Positions 1 through 11,463 of a stretch of 64,000 nucleotides of DNA are shown piece by piece. Positions within the stretch are counted from its first letter, which is position 1, and each line of letters opens with the position of its first letter. Location of the stretch: positions 16,852,304-16,916,303 of the forward strand of contig NC_081545.1 of assembly GCF_901000735.1 (NCBI RefSeq), written 5' to 3'. This DNA is from Corylus avellana. Lineage: Eukaryota > Streptophyta > Magnoliopsida > Fagales > Betulaceae. A program made the translations under genes and the position numbers. A model generated the notes under the pieces. The model was not told the DNA's origin. It did no database searches and was given only the letters and a program-made list of their open reading frames with translations.

Positions 1-395
1 GTGTGCTCTCGCTTGTGAACAAGGTGCGGGATGCGGATTTCCTTTTTCTTGGAATGTGCACCAACACTTGTAGATGCTTTGCTATTTGATATGCCCTTCT
101 TCTTTATATGTAAAAATAAAACAAATCAAAAATTAAGTTATATAAAAGACAATTATGAGGGTTAAAAAAAGAAAAGAAATAGAAATCATTTGTTTGAGGT
201 ACTGTTTTTAACTACCTTAAAAACAGTAGATGACTGTGGACCAAGTAGTCCATCACACAATGCCCTAAGTAAAGACATTTCCTGCTAAAATACAAAATTG
301 GTTTTAGCACAATTGCAACAATAACTTGTTAAACAGTGGACTACAATAATACCAAAACACTTAACAAAATGAAGACAATAATACGAAATAATTGA

Positions 396-740
396 AATAC
401 CTTCTCCGAAACTTTTGTTTTGCATCCCTTTGTGACTGCACACATAAGAACAAAAATATATTTAGTATCACAATATTACCATGTATAAAAATAAATAAAT
501 AGGGAGTCCTTCAAGTACTTTCTCCACAACTTTTTGTTTGCCTTTTCTCGCTTCAGGTGTACTAGAACCAACCCTTTGTGACTGCACACATAAAAACGAA
601 AATAAGTTTATTATCACCATATTACCATGTATATAGGTAAATAGGAACTCCTTCCACTACCTTTTGCACAATTGTTTGTTTGCCTTTGCCTTTTGTCGCT
701 TTAGGTGTTTTCGAACCAATACTTCGTGACTGCACACACA
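396..740 (-). repeat. Triplicated mini-exon in the tail of MULE 1
   Basis: Three diverged copies at about 400-440, 517-580 and 654-735 read on the minus strand. Each begins after a tgtgtgcag acceptor-like sequence, continues with a tcac start, and ends near a gta donor-like sequence. Copy 3 reads SRSIGSKTPKATKGKGKQ and copy 2 reads SQRVGSSTPEARKGKQK, so the encoded basic tail is recognisably the same. They look like tandemly duplicated small exons of the transposase C-terminal tail. Splicing is inferred, not shown. Confidence 0.5.
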
Positions 741-906
741 ACATCAAAAACAAGTTCAGTATCATGTATAACAACGAACTATAAATATTATAAGACATGT
801 CTTTATTAAATATGAGCTATATGTATGAGAAACTTACAATTGGTGTTTCCGACTTCTTGCTATTAGATGATTCACTTCTATTGGTTGGACATGCCCTTTT
901 ATTGTG

Positions 907-1971
907 TCAAACGCCATTACACTTCCCACATTTTATTCGCGCTCTGTACTTCCTCATCCGATATGAATTTCTCGAGTCCCTGCTCTCATCGGGAGCCCTT
1001 CTCCTTAGCTTTTTTGGCCTACTCGGTGCAATTCTTCCTCTTGGAGGCTCCAACTTATCATGACTTGTTTTGATCCACTGTTCCTCACTGGGCATTGGGT
1101 ATATTACTGGAGCATATGCCTTTTTGCCACTAGATCCATAGCATGAAAATCGACTGCACGTGCAGATTGTGTTTCACAATCTTCATCATTGATGACTGGC
1201 GACTCAAGTATATCACTCCTAGCCATTTCGGAGTTGTCATCATCATCATCATCATCATTGTCGCCGTCACAAGAGGTCTTCAAATTACGGCTACTGTTAT
1301 CCCCTTCACCTCCGCTAACACCAGCATCTCCCCCATCATTACCATGATGATCACTTCTATCATCATCACCCTCACCCTCATCATTATCATGTTCATCACC
1401 TTTATCACCCTCACCCTCGTCATTATCATGTTCATCACCTATAGCATCCTCACCCTCTTCAACACCTCTTTCATCCCCATCTCGTTCCTCTTCCTAACTA
1501 TTTGATTTTGTATTTGATGGTCTAGCCCCACTATCAATGTCATCAACATCTACATCAAAAAGATCTTCGTCATCACTAATCATATCACGCCACCAAGGGT
1601 CATTAAGGTCAACCCTCCCTCCGTCCTCATCTTCATCCTCCTCATCTTTTTCATCAACAACACCATCCCCGAAAGAAACAACAAATAAGTGAACTACGCT
1701 ATGACCAGTGGGCCTAGCAACCATAAATAGTACATTATGGTCAGATGTAATCAAATGCAAACCATTGACTAGACTTTTACCAGGTTCTTGAAAAAAGATT
1801 AAATCCCCCGAGTTGTATCCATACTGTCATCATATGCCTTCTAATTTGAAGTATGACAACTCATCAGGGTCAACTCTGTACTGCCACATCACCCTCCACG
1901 TACTCACATCCAAGTGTCCAGTTGAATCTACCACCATGGTGGACCTCCAACACTACCCTTGAGTTGGCCAT
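907..1971 (-). pseudogene. MULE transposase remnant without catalytic core
   Basis: The minus strand starts at an ATG at 1969-1971 with MANSRVVLEVHHGGRFNW, matching the N-terminus of the transposase at 37.9 kb (FEVHHRGTFN). ITSDHNVLFMV follows, matching MSSDHNVTEMV, then a long Asp/Glu-rich spacer from simple tcatca repeats at 1140-1760. The next recognisable part is the C-terminal PSEEQWIKTSHDKLEPPRGR at 1095, matching PSEEQWLRSDQPNIEPPKSR of the second MULE. The DNA-binding, DDE catalytic and SWIM zinc-finger parts that should lie between are missing. Several stops interrupt the frames. It cannot encode an active transposase. Confidence 0.7.
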
Positions 1972-2148
1972 CCTACAAAGTGAAATAAACATTTTTAGTG
2001 AATAATTTGAATCAATTGGCCATCCTAAACTAATAATTTGAAATTAATTTCAAAGTCAATAACATGTCACATATAGGCGATGCATTAGAAATTGACATTG
2101 TGAATTCCATCCAAAAGCCAACAAACCCAAACCACCATTTGAAGGAAA

Positions 2149-2151
<3 letters not shown>

Positions 2152-2187
<36 letters not shown>

Positions 2188-2323
2188 TTTCTTCAAATGG
2201 TGGTTACCAAAAAACAAAAAACCCTAAGATTCTCCGAATCACACACCTAGTGAGTGCATGCCAGCAACAAACGTGAATTATACCACTGTGTGGCCCTCAT
2301 TTTATCTGGTAATGTATTTTATT

Positions 2324-2368
<45 letters not shown>

Positions 2369-2691
2369 ATCTCTTCAAAGAAAAGTTTGATTTACTAAAG
2401 AGAATTGACATTTCCCATTGCAATTTTCAGAAATAGGGGTCCACTGTTGTAACTCAATAGGAAGAAGTAGAAAAAAAATTCAATTTTAAGTGAATATAAT
2501 CACAAGTGCAACAAGGAGATGGAGCATATGATGATGATTTGTAAGTCATATGTTCGAGTCTATCAAGATTGTAGCTTCATTATAAAAACAGGGAGATATC
2601 TATAGCCAAACACCAATACTATTTTTACTTTAAATTTCAACCAAAATCCAATATGTGGTTGCTTACATTTGTCTCTCATCCAACTTCCAAG

Positions 2692-2731
<40 letters not shown>

Positions 2732-2840
2732 TCTCTTCAAAAGAAAGTTTGATTCACAAAAGATAATTGACATTTCCTATTGCAATTTTCAGAAATAGGG
2801 GGTTCAAAATTGTAACTCAATAGGAAGAAGTAGAAAAGAA
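2152..2840. repeat. AT and GT microsatellites and a diverged local duplication
   Basis: An (AT)n run lies at about 2152-2180 and a (GT)n run of about 40 bases at 2326-2367. The sequence after the GT run (gcatctcttcaaa, then a tttgatt/attgacattt stretch and aactcaataggaagaagtag) recurs after a second TATA/GT run at about 2695-2830. This is a local duplication of roughly 150 bp. Short reading frames rich in Cys-Val or Tyr-Ile here are products of the repeats and are not genes. Confidence 0.85.
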
Positions 2841-2850
2841 AAAAAACAAT

Positions 2851-3330
2851 ATTCCCCCCAAACCACAAATTAACAAAAAACCCTAGTAGATGATCCAAAA
2901 TTAATTGCAAAATTGGGGCATACCAACAAAAATGATGAACCCAAAATATTCAACAATTCTCAATAACCCCAAAAATGATATTCCCCCCAAACCACAAATT
3001 AACAAAAAACCCTAGTAAATGGTCCAAAATTAATTGCAAAATTGGGGCATACAGATAAAAATGATGAACCCAAAATATTCAACAATTCACAATAACCCCA
3101 AAACCAATATTCCCCCCAAACCCCAAATCAACAAACAACCCTAGTAGATGGTCCAAAATTACTTGCTAAATTGGGGCATACCGACAAAAACGATAAACCC
3201 AAAATATCCTAAACCCTAAACAATAACCCCAAAACCAATATTCCCCCAAAACACCCAATTTCTATTCCTAAACCCTAAAGTAGATGGTAGATAATTAGTT
3301 GTAAAATTGGGGCATACCGAGATAGCAAGC
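2851..3330. repeat. 129-131 bp tandem repeat, about 3.6 copies
   Basis: Copies begin at 2851, 2980, 3109 and 3240 with attccccccaaa, and each contains an aaattggggcata segment. Units are 129, 129 and 131 bp. The fourth copy is partial and diverged. The array lies within MULE 1, on the side of its right terminal repeat, and has no coding content. Confidence 0.85.
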
Positions 3331-3824
3331 GAAATTTATGGGAACAAGTTGTTTGCTTTCTGCTGTCCCCTTTCTCCACGCAATGGGACCACGAACTGGG
3401 GACCACAAACAACTTTACTGAAACTGTCGGCTGGGTGGGGTAGAAACAAAAGGAGACCACGCAATTTGCTGCTTGAATACACGAGGGGACCACACTCTTA
3501 GAACTTTCTCCTTCTTCTTCTCGTGCTTCAGTTGTGTAGTGGGATTGTTGGAGTGAAACTGTTGAGCAACGTGTGTGGGTGGGGTTCAAAAGGGAAGGGA
3601 CGGTCAGCATGTAATAATATTGAGGGCAAAATTGGAAGATAATGAGTAAAAAAGTCACGTGAGGAGCACGTGGGCCGAGTTCTGTCCATTTAGACGGAAA
3701 AATCAAATGGAAGGTTTAAATTGCCAAATTTTGAAACTTCAGGGGGGTAGATTGCCAATTTTTGAACTTCGGAGTTAAAATTGCAAAACCCCTGAAACTT
3801 CAGGGGGGTAAACTGCATTTTCCC

Positions 3825-4244
3825 AACAAAAAAAAAAAACAACAACAACAATAACAACAAGAAGTAAAACTACCCTAAGATAGTAACACAACATCTATAT
3901 GCTCAATCCTAAGCAAACTTTCAAAGACAAGAGGAAATTTCTATATCAATAATCATAAACCTTAGAAATTGAAAAGTTGAATTTTAATAGGTGAAAATCA
4001 CATACCTTTGTAAAAATGAAGGAATGGAGCTGGAATATTTGGAGAGATAGAACTGAAAATCAGATTGAGAGTGTTTGGGTTGAGAGAAAATGGAAAAGAA
4101 TAAGGTTTGAAGAGCGTTCGGCCGTTTAAATTCATGAAACCTGGGTTTCTACGCGAATGTTCGGCATCGTGACCAAATGTTCGGCAATGCGAACATTTGG
4201 TGGTAAGCTAGCGAACATTCGACCATAAATAATTTAAAGGTAAC
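3825..4244. other. Intergenic, no gene seen
   Basis: AT-rich sequence between MULE 1 and the copia LTR. It contains a cluster of gttcgg/gaacattcg motifs at about 4110-4225, similar to those at 45230-45900. It may be a decayed LTR fragment, but I cannot define ends. No coding region is supported. Confidence 0.4.
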
Positions 4245-4582
4245 TGTTAGGTTGAAAGAGGTAAAACAAAGTGAACAAAAATAGAAAGTAAAATATTATG
4301 TGTGAAATTTGAGATATTGTGCATAAAACTTATTTGAAAAATTCATTGTGTAAAACATTTAAATAGATTACAAATAAAACAACCACTCCTAAAAACAAGG
4401 ACCCACTTAACCACTACTAGAATAACATGGACCATTAAGTAACTGAAACTCCTTAACTAAAAGACTTATTTGCAACATGATAAACTAACAAACAAATAAT
4501 GCTCACTAAGAAATAGGGACACTAACACACTACTCACATATCAAGTTAAGAAATAGGAACACATTTTGCATTATTTTTAACA
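4245..4582 (-). repeat. Candidate 3' LTR of the copia element
   Basis: Read on the minus strand, it begins TGTTAAAAATAATGC directly after a polypurine tract (gcattaagggggag) and ends CTAACA at 4245. That gives a 338-bp LTR with TG...CA ends. The inner end is well supported by the adjacent purine tract. The outer end is inferred from the CA terminus only, because the partner LTR was not found. Confidence 0.55.
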
Positions 4583-5541
4583 CTCCCCCTTAATGCAGAA
4601 TGCTTACAACTTCTAACAAATCTCTAAATTGAATGAATTTATTTGAAAGAATGGGCTTTGTGAATATATCTGCAAGCTCCTCATTTGTAGCTTCTTGTTG
4701 ATGTTGCTTCATGTCTTCTAAAATTAATTTTAGCCAACCAACATGACAAGTTATTGAAGTTACAACAATATTCTTTGTCTCAGCTTCAGCAGATAAGAAT
4801 GTAGTAGATAACTGCTTCTTTGAACTCCAAGCAATTATTCCTAAACCAAGGTTGAAGATATATTCCGTTGTGCTTCAACAATCTTAATAAACCTGTCCAA
4901 TTAATATAAGAAAAACTACACAGTTCAAAACTGTAGCATTAGTATGCCAAAGACTGTAGGAGAATGTCTCCTTCACATATCTCAGCACCCTTTTGGCAGC
5001 ACCATAATGAAGCTTGCTAGGAACCTTGATAAGAGACTTGTAGCTTGCATTATATCCGGCCTCCTATTTGGTAGATACAATAAAGTTCCAATCGAACTTT
5101 GATAAGCACCAACATCAACCTTTTCTTCTCCATCATTCAAACTAAACTTCTGATTGGTGTTCATAGAAGTTTCCATTGGGTTGCAATCATGCATCCCAAT
5201 ACTTTCAGAAAGATCATTTCCATACTTTCTTTGAGACGTACAAATTCCATCATCACATTGTTGAATTGAAGGCAAACCATCCACCTCAAGTGCTTGTTTA
5301 CCCCAACAAGATTGAGAGGAAATATTTTGTTTTTAACCATAGGGACATGGACTAACAAATTCTACTTGGTTTTGTTTTTATACACATAACATGATAAATA
5401 TTCAAACACAATAGAATAACCTTCTTCTACAAATTGCCCCACGCTTAACAGATTTGAATCCAAATCAGGAACATACAAAACATTGTATACTGATGTCCAT
5501 TCCACATGAGTTCAGCTTTACATTACCTTTGCCATGTGCTG
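4583..5541 (-). pseudogene. Copia pol remnant: pre-integrase, RT C-terminus, RNase H
   Basis: The minus strand at 5541-5290 reads as the copia pre-integrase region (LYVPDLDSNLLSVGQFVEEG, then VPMVKNKIFPLNL). At 5284-4982 it reads as the end of reverse transcriptase (DDGICTSQRKYGNDL, GTLLYLPNRRPDIMQATSLL). At about 4860-4600 it reads as RNase H (WSSKKQL, AEAE, EELADIFTKP). Stops and frame changes occur throughout. The jump from FPLNL to the RT tail means integrase and the RT active site have been deleted. The gag end of the same element lies across the inserted gypsy-type element, at 14475 and beyond. Confidence 0.8.
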
Positions 5542-8484
5542 TGTTGTGAGTTTTAATGTTACTCCCAAGTGCATGAGTTGTTTGCAATATAGCTTTTGCA
5601 AGTGCGATGTCGAATCCATAGGGAATTGTGTTTTTGAAGACTAAATATTTCTAAATTAATTTAATCCTAACCTAATCCTAACCTAGTTCCAAAAGATTTT
5701 TGATTTTGAAAAAAAGGAAAACATAAACAACAAAAAATAAACAAATAATCAACTAAGAATGTACTAAGGTTGTGGAATTCACACTCACCAAATCAGAACA
5801 ACACATTCCATGTTCATCAGTATCATCTAAAATTCTCACAAATAAAATCCTATGTCTGTCTTACTATGTTTCATATATTAATTAAATCATCTAATGTATT
5901 CATCCATTACACAAATCACAAAAGATATCTGGATTAAACCAAATCATCAATTGTATTCGTAAGACAAATCACAAAAGATATCTAATTTTATTTTGATAAA
6001 TAAAGATCCAAGCAAGAAAATTAAATGAAACCTTCCTAAATTATCACATGTATCTATAAATCACAATAGACATCCAAGAGTAATCTCAATAATTGAATTT
6101 AAGCAAAAAACAATTGAAATCTTAAAAACCCATAAAATCATAATAATATTGACTTACAAAAGAATGTTGTTGTTCTTCATTGGTGAGGTTTCATCCTCAA
6201 CCTTAGTTAAGAATTTACCTCCACATGATTATGATAAATAAAACCTAAACCTAACGAAAACTAAAAGAGAGAAAAACTGTCAAAATTCGGACTTGGTCTC
6301 TGTAGTGCCCCAGAATTTTCAAAGCTATTTAAATAGATCATTTCGATAATGATGTTATTTTAATATCTATTGTAGCTAAGGATTTTAATTCTTGGGAAAT
6401 TTATGGTGTTACAGAGAGTGGTAATTAAAGAATGGTAATTGGTGAAATAATAGGAAGAATTGTATGGGTAGGTAGAATAGTAAAGGTAGAATAGTCAATG
6501 GTAGGTATAAGGAGGGTAGAATTTTGAATAAGAAGGTAGAATAGTCAATGGTAGGTATAAGGAGGGTAGAATTTTAAATGTAGAATAGTCAATTGTAGGT
6601 ATACTAAGTGGGTAGGTGGAATAGTAAAATGAGGGTGTAATTGTAAATTAAAGGTAGAATAGTATTGGATTTTCTCCTATAAATAGAGCTCTTCTCCTTC
6701 ACAATTTCAATACTCCTATCCCATCTCTTGCACATATTCTTCCTTCTTCCGCTTTTTACTCGGTCTTTCTTCTTTCTAAGAGTGTTTACTCAGAACAGAG
6801 AGAGAAAGGGCGAGACCAAGCGCTACAAGAAAGAAAGAACACAAGAGATAGCGGACTTTAGAAATTAGTTTCAAAAGATATACTAGTGGTGTTAGTCATA
6901 TTGGAGTAACTAGATTCCTTCATACCACTTTTAGCTTCAGTCTAGAGGTAAGTAAATTCACTACCCCTTCTAAAGTTACTTCATGTCATGCTATTTATTC
7001 ATTCTTGTATCAAACTGTAAATTATTATTTATTTACGTATTATGAAGTTATGTTGCATGCATGAAGGATTTCTAAATGAATTATCTAGAAAGTTTATATT
7101 TCTTTAAACGTTTTTTAAGTACAACAAGTTTATATTTGGAAAAGTTTCTATTTTGATAAAAGAAAGTTGAGAAATGATGATGATTATAAGAAAGAAGAAT
7201 GATGAAAAACCCTCCTACATGTTGCCCTAAGATGCATCAAAAGAAGTACAAAGCAAAGTACAAAGCAAAGTACAAGAGATGAGATAAATGTTTATAAAAT
7301 GAGGGCACATGCATGGAGGAGAGTATTTTTAGCCTCAAGATAAGTAAGAAAGAGAAGAGTTCGGTACCGATACTCGGATGGAGGCGAAACCACTGAAGGA
7401 GGCTATGCCAGAAAGTGGTATTCCATCAACAGACCGTTGAGTGCACCAAGAGAAAGAGTTAATTGACGGTCGGGCATGGCTGAGGCCTCAGTTCAATGCC
7501 ATGGTCATAGGACCCGCAACCCTTGTACACAAGGGTAATAGTGTACATGGGCCCTATTATGAGAAAATGATACTATAATTTCAACGATGATATGCTATGA
7601 TGATTTACAAAGATTATTTATAATGATGCATTATGATGATGATTTATAAAGATGATTTACAACGATGATCTATTACTAGATGTAATAGTATGTATATGTT
7701 ACGGGAGATGCAACCGTACATACATATATTATTATGGCTAGAAGTATATTTATTTGCGAAAATAATTTTCAAAACTGAGAACAAGGAGTAAAACTATTTA
7801 TGGTTGTGGATTTTACTTGCTGGGCCCCCTTTGGGCTCATTCAGTTTTATTTCTTGTTTTCAGGTAGAAAGGACGCTGGAATAGGAGGCCGGAATGGGGT
7901 GGAAATAATTATTAATTTTCAAAGTTTTTTCATATAAGTTATTGTAATGATATGATATTCCGCAACTTAAGTTTAATGTTTTCTAATTTCGCTTGTAATA
8001 AAATCTCTTGAAAAATGTTTTATGCATTTATTGTATCTTTTAAAATCAAGTACTCTGATAGACCTTATAGATCTTTGTAAAAATTTTTGTTGTAAAAGAA
8101 GAAAACTGGCAAACTCAGTCTTAACGGGCTGGAGATGTTACAGTCTCCTTGCCTCTTTCTTGAGGCTTAGTCGTCTTTTTATAGGGGTTTCTAGGGCTTA
8201 AAACCCTAAAAACGGCGCTAGGGCATATTTGGCAGACGAATGTGATCAAGCGCAACCCAAATGGGATCGAGCGCACGATGCTGCGCTCGATCCCACTATT
8301 ATGACACTTTTTCTAGCTTTATTTCAAACTCCGTATTTTTCACTTTAAATGCACAGTTTTCTCTTACCAACCTACAAAACACTAAAAATAAAAAAACTAA
8401 CACAAAATATTAAATTATGACACTGCTAAAGGATTAACAAATGTAAATAAAGGGTCTCAAATATGCAATATTTGACACTCATCA
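5542..8484 (-). repeat. 3' LTR of gypsy-type element 1, interrupted by a solo LTR
   Basis: It matches 13303-14474 over its whole length once 6301-8147 is removed, leaving about 1,096 bp. It lacks a stretch of about 90 bp present in the other LTR near 14135-14230. It contains gatcgagcgc/tgcgctcgat motifs that also recur in gypsy-type element 2. Minus-strand ends are TGATGAGTG and CACAACA. Confidence 0.85.
6301..8142 (+). mobile_element. Solo LTR related to chromovirus-type LTRs
   Basis: It begins tgtagtgcccc, ends gatgttaca, and is flanked on both sides by the 5-bp duplication gtctc (6296-6300, 8143-8147). There is no interior, primer-binding site or second LTR, as expected after LTR-LTR recombination. 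A TATA-like ctataaatag at 6677 and the following pyrimidine-rich leader (cggtctttcttctttctaag) are nearly the same as in the LTRs at 41356 and 43212. It is therefore a longer member of that family. It interrupts the 3' LTR of gypsy-type element 1. Confidence 0.85.
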
Positions 8485-9204
8485 AATACTTCCAAACTTA
8501 CATTTTGTTAGTCCCTTAACAAAATAAAACGAAAAACAAAATGAAAGCATAAAACATAAGTCCGCTATCGTGTGAGAAACGATGGCATTTAGCATATGCA
8601 ACAAGCCTTTTAAACCCCTAGGCATCCCTAGTGGACGAGTGAAGTCTCTTGAGGGTTAACCGAAATGATACCTACAAACATTGTCAGTGTTATGTTATTG
8701 AAAAGAATAAAGTTTCGCACAAACCATGGTTCTCATTCATAAGTAAACTTAAAAAGACAAACATCATCATCACAATCATTAGGGCATCCAAAATCAAATA
8801 ACTCATAAATGAACAATTGAGACATCATATGTTTGATAGGTGCAAAGTGAAATTAACATACACTCGTGAGGCTTCAATTTACTCTTAAGATAAATACCTC
8901 AAAATTCGGTGGAATCCCCAACAAATGAAGACAACCAAGGCTTGAGTCAAAATACGCATTTTTTTTTTTTGTGTGTGTGTGTGTGTAGGCTGTGCAATGC
9001 TTAGCTCCCTTAAGCTTTCTAATTGGCTTATGTAACAAGAGTTAAACCAATGACTCCCAAACCAAATGGTTTTAGAGCACTAGATATATAAACATTCCTA
9101 AGGGATTAATAATTCAAGTCAAAAAAGGCTATGGAGCCAAACAAGCCATACAATCAACCAACTCGAATTTCACACCTTTTTATGCGAACTCTCAATGCTT
9201 AAGA

Positions 9205-9322
9205 AGGCAAGAGGTCATTCTCAAAAGGTAGCTCAATCGGCTGGGACTACGCATAATAAAGCGGAGGTCACTAGTTCGAACTCCTCCCCTCTTATGGAGA
9301 TGTCAAAAAAAAAAAAAGGCAA
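9205..9322 (+). mobile_element. tRNA-derived SINE
   Basis: ggtagctcaatcggctggga at 9227-9246 resembles a Pol III box A, and ggtcactagttcgaactcc at 9265-9284 resembles box B. A short tail and an A-run (9304-9316) follow. Candidate target duplications are aaggcaagag at about 9204-9213 and aaggcaaagag just after the A-run, with one indel. The tRNA fold is not complete, so this is a SINE copy rather than a tRNA gene. Confidence 0.75.
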
Positions 9323-9690
9323 AGAGTAATGTTACTCAGTGAAAAACTCAAAATGATTTTTTTTTTTTTTTTTTTTTTTTAACAAGCCAAGGTTATTCAT
9401 CAACAAGTCATCCAACAAATCTCAAGATACACATGATTCAATTCAAATATCATTCCTCATAATAGAATATATGCTAATGTGCTCATGATAATTAACTCAA
9501 AACAAGTAAAGTCTCTCTAGTCCAAAAATGAGTCAAAGGACTTAGATTCCTAATGACATGATGATAAGTTTAAAATTTTAAGCAAGCCAATGAAAATCAA
9601 ACCACAGGTATAGCTAAACTCCTACTTAACAACAACATAGCAAATTTTTTATTTTTTTTATTATTACTTTTTTTAGACAAATAAAAACAA

Positions 9691-10840
9691 GGGTTAAATA
9701 CTCTTTTGCCCCTAGGGTTTTAAGACTTTATTTTTTCCTCTTACGGTTTTATTTTTATCACAGGAGGTTCATGTGGTTTTCATAAAGACCAAGATGGTAC
9801 CTCCGTTAAAATTCTGTCCAAAACTTAACTGAACGACACATCAGCACTAATCAGATATCGCCACGTGTCATATAATTAATTTTTTTTAAAAAAAAATTAA
9901 AAAGATTAAAAAATCATATATATATATATAAATTGGGTTTAGCGGTGGCTCCCGGCCTGATGGGGGTGGCTCGCACCAAGCCACCCCCAAGGAGCCCAAA
10001 GGGTGGCTGAAACCACGCCAAGTGGGTTTCTGTGGTGAATGAGAGAAATTAGTAGGAACTGCTTCTAAGTTTGGAATGGCAAGAGTTTGGAATGGCAAGA
10101 GGGTCTTGGATAGTCAAGGTGGAGAGAGTAGAGGATTGGTGTTTGGCTAGGGAGAGAATTTTGAGGAAGGCCAAGCGGTTTTGGTCTCTTACAACCCTAA
10201 AATAGAGCATTTCTCATGGCCAAAGAGTGGAAACGGTGGAATTCCAAAATAGTGCATTTCTAGAAAATACAGCTTAGAGGTGAAAGAGACAAATGGGAAA
10301 TCATGAAAATTTGAATTCTCAAGAGATGGAGCGCCGATCTCTTGCCCATGGCTACTCACCTGATTGTCTATTCACCTAATTTAGAGATGACTTAATTTTG
10401 TCTCACTATTTGTTGTGAACCAGATCCACCCACGAAAACCAGTGTCGATCCCCTGCCTTCTTCAACCAGAAGCATAGGGGCTGTCGTGGAACAAAATGCA
10501 GCGCTAGCAACTGTTTGAGATGGATGCCGAAGAGAGAGAGAGAGAGAAAGAGAGTGAGCGCATTTAGAGGGAATATAAAACAGTGAGCGCGCTCACTATT
10601 TCTTTTTTCCTTTTTTTTTTTAAAAAAAATATATATATTTTTTGTAAAAATTAATTATTTGACACGTGGTGACATCTAATGGGGTTGGCGTGGCATTTCG
10701 TTAAGTTTTGGACGAAATTTTAACAAAGGTACCATCTTGGCCTTTATGAAAATCACAAGTACTATCTGTGATAAAAATGAAACCCTAAGGGGGAAAAAAT
10801 AAAGTCTTGAAACCCTAGGGGGCAAAAGAGTAATTAACCC
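9691..10840. mobile_element. Non-autonomous MULE-type element with long terminal inverted repeats
   Basis: Its ends (gggttaaatactcttttgcc and the inverse of ggcaaaagagtaattaaccc) form inverted repeats of roughly 170-200 bp with moderate divergence. They are flanked by a perfect 9-bp duplication, taaaaacaa (9682-9690 and 10841-10849), the size Mutator-type transposases make. The interior has simple repeats (gagaga at about 10535) and no convincing coding region. It lies in gypsy-type element 1, between its gag remnant and 3' LTR. Confidence 0.9.
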
Positions 10841-11174
10841 TAAAAACAAACATACAGATAGAGTGTCTTTCCATACCCCCAAACTTGAATTACACATTGC
10901 CCTCAATGTGTAGTATAGAAATACATTAGCAAAAGTACAGAAACATTAAGGTGTGAAAAAGACAAAGGCGTCCCCCAAACTTAAACACCAAAACACCTGT
11001 CAACAAAACTAACAACAATATTTTCTCACAGAAACAAACATCAAAAGATTAATTGCTGTTAGAAAGAAAAAATAAAATGACAAGAAAGAAAATGACAGAA
11101 GAAAAAGAACTCAGAAATGAAGTACGAAAAAAAAAGAGAAAAAAATACATTACTTTCCCTGATCATTTGGATGT

Positions 11175-11463
11175 CCAACCAATCCATTCCATCCTTTCTT
11201 CTTGAAAACTTCATAAGACTCAGGAAGAATGTTCCGCCATCTTAGGTAGCCAACTTTCTTGCTTAGACAGGTTTTCTTAGGAAGATGGTTCCTAAATTTG
11301 TGACCTTGTGTGCATGGATCCAACCAATCCATTCAACCCTTTCTTCTTGAAAACTTCATAGGACTCAGGAAGAATGTTCCGCCATCTTAGGTAGCCAACT
11401 TTCTTGCTTAGACAGATTTTCTTAGGAAGATGGTTCCTAGATTTGTGACCTTGCGTGCATGGA
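11175..11463. repeat. 145-bp tandem duplication downstream of gag in gypsy-type element 1
   Basis: Two copies start at 11175 and 11320 with ccaaccaatccattc and differ at only a few positions. Read on the minus strand they encode GHKSRNHLPKKICLSKKVGY-type sequence twice. As 145 is not a multiple of three, the second copy is read in another frame. The similarity implies a recent local duplication. Confidence 0.85.

Larger units (their letters stand above)
1..3824 (-). mobile_element. Mutator-like element 1, left end outside the window
   Basis: The right terminus at about 3660-3824 reads inward as gggaaaatgcagtttacccc, a start typical of plant MULE terminal repeats. The interior holds minus-strand remnants of a MULE transposase: an N-terminal piece at 1971, acidic spacers, and a C-terminal piece at 907-1095 that matches the MULE at 32117-39657. 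The left end and target duplication lie outside the window, so insertion boundaries cannot be confirmed. The catalytic core is absent, so this is a non-autonomous deletion derivative. Confidence 0.75.

Noticed and set aside
1143..1505. 120-codon plus-strand frame rich in Ile and Thr
   Set aside because: It is the antisense of the acidic tcatca-repeat spacer of the MULE 1 transposase.
2254..2436. Small plus-strand reading frame with a Cys-Val run
   Set aside because: It is translated (GT)n microsatellite, with no start context or domain.
2505..2600. Possible second SINE (gtcatatgttcgagtct resembles box B)
   Set aside because: No convincing box A, tail or duplications.
9227..9290. Possible tRNA gene
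   Set aside because: Box A and box B are present but no complete cloverleaf can be formed, and an A-tail and target duplications point to a SINE.
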